64,000 bases of DNA. Origin: Mikania micrantha (Eukaryota; Streptophyta; Magnoliopsida; Asterales; Asteraceae). The notes under the pieces were generated by a model. The model was not told where the DNA came from. It ran no database searches and saw only the letters and a program-made list of their open reading frames with translations. The position numbers and the translations under genes were made by a program. Below, in pieces: positions 12,901 to 24,146 of this stretch (positions are counted from its first letter, which is position 1; the number at the start of each line of letters is the position of its first letter). Where the stretch lies: NCBI GenBank assembly GCA_009363875.1, contig CM018687.1:20894764-20958763 (forward strand), written 5' to 3'.

Positions 12901-15900
12901 TACAAGTACGTCATGTGTTTAACACCTCACCGCTTATGCAACGGTAATATCTCCCTCATTTTGGAGTGGTGTGACAACATGTTTGAAGATTTTTGCCCCG
13001 TTAGTCAAAGTCCTCCGAATGGTAGATGCGGATTGGAAGCCTTCTATGGGTTTTATATACGGTGAGCTTGAAAAAGCAAAAAATGAAATTAAGAAAGCTT
13101 TGAATGACAATAAAACTGCATTCGATCCTATTATGGATATCATCTCCAACAAATCATCCAATAGACTTGATACGTGCTTACATTTGACGGCTTACATTTT
13201 AAACCCGTATTATTTTTATAATAATCCGGAGGTACGAGATGATTTAAATGCCAATGATGCGGTTGTTGATTTTGTTGGTGTTTTATTTCCCAAAGACTAT
13301 GAAAAGCAAAAGGAAATCTTGTCAGTCGAGTTGCCAATCTACAAGCGTAAGCAAGGAAAATTTGATCGTCCAATCGCACTTAAAGGATGTGAAGTTAACG
13401 ACGATGCATTTGATCCGGGTAATAGTAATACAAATTTCAAAAATTAACAATATATTTGTCAATTTAATAAATGTTTGCATAAATATTGTAGCAAATTGGT
13501 GGGAAACATATGGCAACTCAACTCCAAATTTGAAAAGGATTGCCATGAGGATACTTTCTTTGACTACGAGTTCATCGGGATGTGAAAGAAACTGGAGCAC
13601 ATTTGAAGGGGTTAGTTAAACATTAAACTTTAATACTATAGTAAATGTTTCCTACTATATTATAAATTTATTATTGAATTTTTTGTTTACTTTTGAACTT
13701 CTTAGGTACATACTAAAAAAAGAAATAGATTAGACCCAACAAAATTGAATGATCTTGTTTTTGTTCAATTTAATGCCAATTTGATGGAGAAAAACAAGAA
13801 AAGGAAGATGAGAAATCATGAGGTGCTTCTATCTGATGATGGTAGTATGGCAAAAGAATGGGTTGTTGATGATGCAGATGAAGAAATTGAACCGGGGCTA
13901 ACCTATGGGATGGTTAGTGAAGCTGCTGGTGTTGATGAAGTTTTGGGTACTCGAACAAGTGCAAGGATAAATACAAGGGCAAGTGCATCTAGAGAACTTT
14001 TTGATGAAGATTTTGAGTCAGGGGATGAAGAGGAAGTAGAGGAGGTGGAAGTAGATGAGGAGGATGATTATGAGTCGGATGGTGTTGAAATTATTGAACA
14101 ATATGGGCAGGATGACGATGAATTTTGAACTGTTTGATTATGGAAGTATTTGAACAATTTGATTTTGACAGTACAACCACCTTACCCAGTATATTCCCAC
14201 TTTTTAGTAGGGTCTGGGGGGGAAGGATAGATACAAACCTTACCCCTATCCCAATTGGGATAGAGAGGCTGCTCCGAAAGAGTCCCCGGCTCAAAGTTAT
14301 CGTTTGAAGTTGATCATTCCAATGATTTTAACGTTATTTTCACAAATAACTAAAATAACGTTAAAATTAGTGCACTTTTACTTTTGCCCCTTAAGGGCCC
14401 ACAACATATATACATTATATGTGTGCACCCCAAATAGGGCGAATATAGTAATATGTTAATGTTTGAATTTTTAGATTTGAATTTTGAAGTATTATATTTA
14501 TATTTATGTGTGTCTTTGTGTGTATATATATAAAATTTTGAAAAATTCTACTTAAAAATCCCAATCCGATTAATCCCGATTAATCCCTAGTCCCTACCTC
14601 GCCGGCCGACTAGCGACTAGCGATTTTTACAACACTGTATACATGTGTATTTATATTTTATAAATTCAAGATTTATATTGAGCTTAACAATCATCTTTCA
14701 TCATTTATCACAAAAGTCCCTTTAACTTTTTTGCAATGAAGTAATCATAAAAACCTATTTTGTGGTAGTTTCATCCCTATGTTTTTTATACAAGTCAAAC
14801 CTGCATAAAAGCATGATTGAATTCTGATATTTAAGCGCTAACTTTAGCAATTCAAATAAGTTAAAAAAACATTTAATCACTGTTGATTTTTACCATTATT
14901 AACCTGCCCTAGAAAAAATAACTAATAAACAAATACATGTTAATGTGCATTAACATATACCTCAAATCGAAGAGAATTTGCTGGAACAAAATCTGGTTCA
15001 GCATCAACTTGATCAATAGGTTCCTCATCACTTGGTATTTCAATTACATTCAACTTGTCAGGTGCTAGCAAATTGTGTGAAATTACTATATCATCCCTAT
15101 TAGTTTTATGAGTATATACTACTGTTGTCCCATTGGAAGCCATATTCTCTTCATTATTTACAGCCGGAACAATCTTAACCTGTTGATCAGTTAAGAATTG
15201 ATGCAATTAGGTAGAAATCACCACAGAGTCACAGACGCTATTCAGGCGATGTGGTTCCGACTAGGGATTAATTAGGAAATATCCAATTGGAATTTTATAT
15301 GTAATTTTTCAAAATTATATAATATATACCAAATTTTTTATTTCATTTTTAAAAATAAGTATTATTTTTCACATATAAAAAGATTTTAACCAACTTTGAC
15401 CAGAGAGACCCAAAAATGTTGATAAAACCCAAAAAAGTTGTTAAAGGGCAGAAAATGGAAAACCCAAAATAATCAACCTTCGACCAATTAAATCCCTTTA
15501 ACCAACTAGCCAATCTTCGCCTAACCAGCCCAATTTTTGCGCAACTTGGTAGACTACGGATTAATGCCACCAATTATGTGAAATTGCATCATTTGTCAGC
15601 CGAGTGCCAATTTATTGTGGATTTTACAACACTGATTTATATTGAGCTAATCAAAAAAGCCATCAATAGGAAGTTGATAGTAAAAACTTATGGAGTGATT
15701 ACGGTTTTCTTGTAGCAATACTTGAGAAACGGGCCAAATGCTATATCTTCGCTTTTTGAAGTAGTTGCTTCTTCATATACTTTATCAGATTGCATCTCTT
15801 CACCAGGTTCATATTGAGAGCATATCACGGGCTCAATGGCAGAAGACTCACCATCATTTTCCTCCTCAAAATTTAAATCCTCGCCTTTGTCTTTTTCTTC

Positions 15901-18900
15901 AACAGTTTTGAGTAAAGAAACATCTTCAATCTGCAAAAATACATAACTTCTGACAAACTTCTCAATTAACTGGAAATCTTGACCAACTTTGTTCGTTCTT
16001 AACAGAAAAAATGTTGAACTTGAACTACTATTTAAGGTTCTATAACAAGTAAGAACTACCAAAAGTTGTGCCATTATCAGAAGTTGGCATCTTTGTTTTT
16101 TCTTATTATAAATTTTCTGGGTAAGACTACAGTAACTTTGAGCTAGTTGGATAAAATGCATAATCATGTCATTATCTTGGCTCAAGGTCCACATTTGTCC
16201 TTACATTTGGCATCCAAAATCTTTTTTTAACCATTATTCTTAAATTTCATAATTAATGACTAATCGAGTATACAAAGATGATAACAAACATCTATCAGCT
16301 AAAATAATGAATTAATGATCCAAATGAAATATAGCAATTTAGAAATTTTAAACACTTGAATACTCGTTGGTCTTCCCGTTTCCTTTATTTAGATAATATT
16401 TTAATATACATGCAGGTAATTTAGCTGTAGTTTACCATAGCTACTTTAATCCATGTGTTGGATAATGTAGTTTTGTTTCCGTGGAAGTGAGTACAGATGT
16501 ACAATGGGTGTCCTATAACAATTTAGGTCAGTTTCCAGCTGGTCGGTCTATTTGAAAATAAAATTATCAACCGTTCAAAATGAGAGAAAAAAATACACAC
16601 AAATGCATATGTATATATAGCGGGAGGTTCCCTAAAAATTCCATCGATTTTTAAAAACTTGAAAACCAACCCAAACAAACTCATTTCCGTATCTTTGAAA
16701 TCGGCTTGTCGAACCCTAAATCCCAAACCATAAACCATAATACTAAAACCTAAACTTTAAAACCAAATCTTAAAGCATATAGATAATGTTAGGAATCAAA
16801 GAGGCGTAGAGGAAACCGATTAACTCATACACGCTCACGAAAGCAAAGAAAACAAACAGACACAAGATATAACATGGTTCGGTCGATGTGACCTACGTCC
16901 ACGGGTTGCAACTAGGGATTCTTTATTTATTAGGTGTTAAAGACTACAATTACATGACAATGTTATATATAGAAAAACTAATTAGGTTAAACGTCAAATG
17001 GGCCAGGATTAGGGCCGACTGCCCTAAACCTCCCAAAGGCCTACATAACCTAACAGATAAAACCTAAATTTTTTTAAAAACCAAGCCCTAAAATCTAAAC
17101 TTTCTGGCAAATTGTTAAAGCAAATATTGTAGAGATCAACGATACAGTTCCAACATCGTCAGAGTAAGTTCAATCAGATTTCATTTAAGCTGGTTTCAGG
17201 GGTTTTAGAAATACTTTTTGTAAGCAAACAATCTGGATTACGCGTACAGATTTTGGGAAGACCCCGACTATTCTCTTTATTAACTTTATAAAACTTAATA
17301 CAAATAAATCAAAACAAATCCCTATTTAAAGACATCAACCTTAAACAAACTCAGCTAAAAACTAGCAACAATATCCATTCGACAAAAACAATAATAAAAC
17401 CTTAATTACTTTATTAATACTTATCCAGAATCAATTAACACTTTTTAGCCTTCTTAGGCAAAATAAAGTTTTTATTTGATCATGCCCTCATCTATATCTA
17501 TGCTACTATATAATACATATAGGAAGGACACAATGGTCTTTTACCAAAAACTCTTAAAATTAAGAGTTTTACAACTCTTAGAACATAAAGTACAACAAAC
17601 AAAGCTTTAAGAGCCATAACTAAATGGTTTTCTTTTACTTTTTAGTTCGTCCCACAATGATACATTTGAAAAATAAAGTGTCATATAATACCTATAAAAG
17701 AAAACCCTCTCAAACCAAATAAATTACTTCTTCACACTTTTGTAATATCATATTTGGCATTTTAAATTATGAATTTTATCATAATAAACTCTTTAGTTAA
17801 AAGAATTGATTTGATAAAAATTAGGTGGTTTAAGCTTTTTACGAGCCAAAATCAATAGCCTAATTGTTTTGTTTTCCGCCACATTGCACAGGCATCTCAC
17901 TAGTGTGTGTGTGTGTGTATAGGGTGTGGTTCCTTTGGTAACCCTTCCTTATTGCGTTAACCGAATAACTACATCTTATTACTTTGGGGCCCACATCAAA
18001 GTAAATCTAAAGGTGTAGGTTTTTTCTTATTTTTTTATTAATGTAAATGAGCCCTACATTAATTATATTAATTAAAAAAAAGAAAAAACTTACACCTTTA
18101 GATTTACTTAAGTGTGGACCCCAAAGTAATAAGCTGTGGTAATTCAATTAACGCAATAAACATGTGTTATATATATATATATAGATATATATATATGTAC
18201 GTATACATATATGTATGTGTATGTGTATATAGCCTACAATGATCCATTTAAAATCACCGTAGATCCAAGTAACCAATACTTATGTGGTATACCTTGCACA
18301 TATATACAACAAATTTCCAAATTAAAAGCTGGTATAGATCAGCCATCTAAAATAATTTTAATGATATTCAAAAAAGAAGTAAATTCCAAATATTGATAAT
18401 GTGATATACCATGATCTCCTTCATTGAGTCATACTTCCCATCTACAGTTGATGAAGTGCGATGCAAACTTCTATTCAATCGTTTCCAGTGGAATTCATCT
18501 GAAGTGTCCTGTAAAAGAAATCATCAATAGTCATGACACCTAAAAAACGAATCATAAATGGACCAGAATTGTAAAAAAGATGAGTATCATACCTTGGCAC
18601 AAAATATATAAACGTTTACTGCATTAGTTTGACCACGTCTATGAGCTCGACTTTCAGCCTACAGAGCTCACAAGTGACAAATCACAAGTGCATCAAGCAA
18701 CCACAACATTTTGAATAATTAGAACAAGTAATTAGTTCATGTAAAAAATACATGTAAATGTCTCGCAAAGCTAACATGTTTAATTTAACATGAACAAAAT
18801 TAGCACCAAGAAAAATGGAAAGTTGCTGGTTTATCAACCCCAAGTCTGATGAAAAGTATACTGAATACTGAAAGAGTAACATACCAATACATAACAAATT

Positions 18901-21900
18901 TACAAGTAATAAAACAGCTAATTGACATAAATCTCAAGTGTTAACTGCAGTCTACAATGTATAATTACATTAATTTCAAATTCTTATTAACCATTAAACA
19001 AAAATCAAAGATCTTCGTTTAATGCCGCTAAAAATTTTCATCTTAATGCATCAAAATCCAAGAAAGCAACATCCTTTATTTTCTTCTTTTATTAATAAAT
19101 GAATGAGCTTGAGCAAGAGGTCTCTTCAGAAGCAACCTTTTTATTCAATTAGGATAGGGGTAAGGTTTGCCTTCTTCTCACCGCAACCCCACACACACAC
19201 ACACACCAAAAAGACCCTAATAATTCGTAGGGCTTCACTGTGTCTATTTGTCAGTTAGTTACAAATGAATGAGCAAACGGGACTTTAAGATGATAATTCT
19301 CAAAAATATGTTAATAGCATACGAATCAGCAAAACCAAACCTGTTGAAAATCGGATATTTTCTCAGGCAATTCTAAAAACACCACATTTTGTGCAGCTGA
19401 CAAATCAAGTCCACTACTCCCTGCAAGGATCCCAACCAATGCAATTTTAACCTGACAGTATGCAAAAATACTATAAGGATAACTCATCAATAACATCATC
19501 CATGTATTTATTGACTCAACAGGGAAAAAACTAGAGTCTTTTCTACAGTAACATACTGCTGCTCATGTCTAGTGTTTTGTGAAAAGTAATTTATATTTTA
19601 TATTCAGTAGAAACTTAACGAAAATTCATTTACATAAGATTGTAGATGCTGAATGTTATTAAATTAGCCAATCTAAGAACTTAAGAAGGCACTTTACATG
19701 CCTCTTTTGAATGTTGGAAAGAGCTGATAGCTTGTTGTCTATCTCTTGCAGATGCATCACGCCCATCAATACGTACAAACTTAATTCCCTTCTCACATAG
19801 AAATTCCTGTTGAATTAAAAGACATTAAAAATAGAAAACAAAATATCAAGTACTTTCAGATGAATTTAAAACAAATTCCATTCATATTTTACTATAAAAG
19901 TACAAGGAGTCGCTAAAACATATAGCCATAATTAACTAATGAAGTCTGATTAGTCTTAGAGGAAAAACAATATTTGTTATCAAATGAATGGTACGTGTAC
20001 CAAACAGTAAAAGGAAGACTTCATCACCTGTAATCTATCAGTAACCTTATGATAATGAACAAAAATTATCATTTTATGAGAACTTTGACTCATGTCAAAT
20101 TTTTCATCTTCGGATTCTGCAATGATTGGATGCATAAGGAGCCACTCTTTGAATCCTGCTAATTTAGCGATGCTGATAACTTGATTGGATGGTCTAGAAG
20201 AGTTGCAACAAGCATCATCGTCTAAAAGAAAGAAAATTTAACAGAAATTTCTTTAGCAAAAATCATAGAACTTAGAAATTGCAAGAGACTTATGTGCACT
20301 CATGAGAAATTCACAATATGACCTTTGGGTGTAAACAACTGTGTACTGAGAAACTAAACTTCACCCATTAACATCTCTAGTTGGTGCTTGCTAGTACTAG
20401 AGTTTTAAAACTTTTAGCATATAAGGCACAGAATGCATGCAAAGCCTAAGAAACATATGAATATGACCAGAACTTTATTACCCCACAAGAACTTAGGCTC
20501 AATAGATACCATGAAATCGTCAATGGTGATTAGAGCTTGAGGCAACCTCTTAGAGGTCAAGCATTTTACAAGTTAAGAAGGTTTGAATGTGTATATTAAT
20601 TAACATAATTATGTTGTTAATTATGTCCCAAATGCGAGACCATGGATAAATGTTTAGTCAGAGAACAAATAAAAAGCCCAGTCAGCCACCAACTCGGTGC
20701 AGGCACATATACAAAAAACTACAGCCAACAGGGTTTTGATAAAACTCAGTTTACAAACACAAACAAATGGAATGCTGAAATAGTACTTTTACCATCAGGT
20801 TTATCAAGACCATCTGATGGACCGTCTTCAGCCTCATTTTCTGTGGAAGCATCATCTTTTGCTATATTGCAAACCTCTGTTGCAAAGTCAATATCTGATT
20901 TCTTGAGAACCAAGTTAATGATTTGTCTTCGTATGGGTGGTAATTGCATCAAGACATGATCCTTCAATCGTCTTATCTATATGATATAAATTCAAGATAT
21001 TAACTCAAAAGATGAAAAAGCGAACAACAATTGATAATAGAGCCTGGAATTGACATCCAAATTCATCAACTAAAGCCCAATTTATATGTTATTCCCGACA
21101 TCCCAAAAGTTCCACTTCAAAATAATTTTTCTTTCAAACGAAGTTTTCTTTACAGATTTGTCTATAAATTTAACTTCATAAAGTTATTCAACTTCTTTGT
21201 ATTTTTCTTTTTCCCAGAAAAGAGTTCTGCCTCAAGATACAACCTTAAATGAAAATGATATCGCAAAATACTCTATAGTTTACTAAAAGATATATAGATT
21301 CATAGACAAACAATTTCCATAATTTATCACATAAAGAAAGATATGCTTAATCCTTGCAGATTTATAGTGCACTTGTTTGGGGTAGGATGAGTATGGTTTA
21401 TGGTAAGGACAATTTCAACAATCTAAGAATATTTTGTAGATAAGTTGAATAAAAAAACTGACCATAACAGTCTGTTTTAGTAACACGTTCAATTCCTCCA
21501 ACCGAATGCCCTTCGAATAATCCTACAATAATGAAAGTGTAAGATATATGCTGAACTTACGTTACAAATACCACTAAGATGAGAGAGTTAAATTCTGCCT
21601 GCCCAACACATCACTATTGTGAGTACTGTGATATCAGTTAATATATACATATGACATATCTACGCATGAACAATGTATATGTTTGTGTGTGTGCATAGTT
21701 AGGACTTAGGACTTAGGACCATAGTTACCTAAAATCGTGGTACGCTCCGATACGAGTGTGCAGACCGTGTACACGATTTGCTAGATTTAGTGTATTCGGT
21801 ACGGAGGGGGTAGGCTCATTCAGGTACGAACCGGTACGATGTACCATTTACATATATTCCCTTACTAAGAGTCTTTATTACATATTTACCCAATCCTTAA

Positions 21901-24101
21901 AATAAATTACATATTTCCCTGGGAGGGGGGTATATGTAAGTGACTTTTTTATTTGAAAGGGTAAATATGTTTTAGGAAGAGGAAATATGTAATTGGCTTT
22001 TTTACTTGGGTAAATATGTAATAAATGAGCTTAGCAAGAGGAACCCAAACAAATAAACCAATTAAATAAAGTTTAGGTTATGGCTAGGTTTATAAAAATA
22101 ATCTAAAATAATTTTAACTTTAATAAAGGTAATTTTTAAAATCATTATAACTCTAAGGTCTAACATGTAAATATAAGAAAACTTAAAAGCCACGTTATAG
22201 TGTCTGTCGTCATCTTCATCCAAAAACCCTAAAAAGTTGTCGTTCGTTTTCAACGCCAAAACAACAGTCGTCTTCATCTCCAGTCATCCTCGTGCCACTC
22301 ATTACCTTCTTCCTCGCAGTTACAGGTAAGTCTTCATCTCACAAATCGAATCCGAAACTTGAACCGCTGTCGTACCCCAGACTAACCAAATCGTTGTACC
22401 GGAGCGATTGGAGTCGTTAGCGAATTGCGATCCGGTACGCCACAATCCAATACGCCATTCATGGCATCCCAGATTTCGGTAACTATGCTTAGGACAACAG
22501 AAAGCTACCTGATAGATGTTCCCTTGATATGTCTGGACAGTGCTTAGAGAACAGTAGGTTTTCGCAAATGCAAGCTTGTCCTTTCCAAGCAAACCAGGCC
22601 TAGCCAAATGCAGCAATTATCAAGATAATTGCAAGCTATGGCAGTTTGAAAAAAATAATCAAAATAAAATGGGGGACATAAAACTTACCATAATATGTTT
22701 ATTTGATGAAAAATGTCATATGGCCTATTAGCACCTAGGAGAAATATGAGACCAAACAAAATATATTAGGACACATACACTAGAGTACTACAAGGCAAAA
22801 GATTTTATAAACGCCTGACAATTGATAAGCACAAAACTATATCATCCAGATTCCAGAAAAATGTAGCATTTGCTTTGCCACAACCTTGACAAAGAAGGAG
22901 TCCCTGAGAGTAAAATTACACGGTTGATCTTTGATGCAACATCAAGTACAGCTTGTGTCTGCAAATAACATAAAAAGAGAACAAAGAGATTAATAGAGAA
23001 ACGATAAAAGTTAAATTGGATTGACATTCGAACCAAATACCTAAACCTAAAGTGTGCCAAAAAGTTCAACAGATAAGAGGACGTAAGACCATGATTCCAT
23101 GCAATCAAGAAGGCAACTTGGTGCAAGATGAAAAGCACCATCCAAGAGAAAGCTACTTGAGGCAATTATATAACACCCAATAACGAGGTTTTTCAGTTTT
23201 TGCAGGTCATACTGAGGGCCGCAACTTTATGTAGATAAATTCATAAAATTGCATACAAAGTCCTTCTCTAGAAAAGAGAAGATAGAAGGTTGCCACAATC
23301 ATTTAATTTTAATAAAAAATGCAGTATGTAGGGGCCACAAGAAGTAAATTGTATGCTATGATGATATAAAACATGGTAAGTAAAGCTTTCAGTCACATTA
23401 GTATCTTCTCTGAATATTACACACTGGATATATCAGTTTAAATATTTGATTGTGCCTTGATTAATAATTATATTACCAGTAACAACAGCTGGATAAAACA
23501 CATATATCATACTTTAATATTTGATCAATTGATTCTATGAATAAGGGTCTGGATATACGATATACTACGTGGATACTCATTTTGAAAGGTTGTACTCTGT
23601 TCAATTAGCATTAGTTGACATCCAGCTCAAGCGATGTAAACAAGTACACTGATAGCGTTTAGTGTAGTAAAACAACAACATATATATCTCGCTTATCCAC
23701 ATTGCTCATCATACTTTGATATATACCATTTTAGTCATTAAACATAAGTAAATGTTTTATATCATTTTGATAAATTAACAATGAGCAATGTGAAACATTG
23801 GAAAACGTATGTTACTAGTCAAGTAATTACAGCGTATGAAATAAGCACCATGTTGATAGATCATCACACCCTCTAGCTAAAGAGTATATTGTTATTTATT
23901 TATTCGTTTTCCAATTTTAACTAACTAATGCAAAAACTTCACACACACACATAACATACACAGTGAAGTCCCACTTAAAAGTAGGGTCTCGGAGGAGAAA
24001 TGAAAACAAACCTTACCCCTACCCCCAGAAGGGTAGAAAGGCTACTTCAAAAACTTCACACAATGTGTCATATTTAAATGGCATATTTTGGGCAATATAA
24101 C

Positions 24102-24146
<45 letters not shown>

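Larger units (their letters stand above)
12943..14637 (+). mobile_element. 3' part of a hAT element carrying the transposase
   Basis: The right terminus CGATTTTTACAACACTG (14621-14637) is the exact mirror of the left end of the 11422 element. The 5' end and the expected 8-bp duplication were not found, so the element appears 5'-truncated. A SINE-like copy has landed between the stop codon and the terminus. Confidence 0.7.

Noticed and set aside
11422..14637. One hAT element spanning both matching ends
   Set aside because: The left copy has its own right end and perfect CAAACAAC duplications at 11924/11925, so these are two elements.
15688..16194. A single 168-codon exon in the helicase linker
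   Set aside because: The part above 15930 reads through a polypyrimidine/AG acceptor (TTTTTGCAG). Only 15930-15703 is needed and keeps phase.
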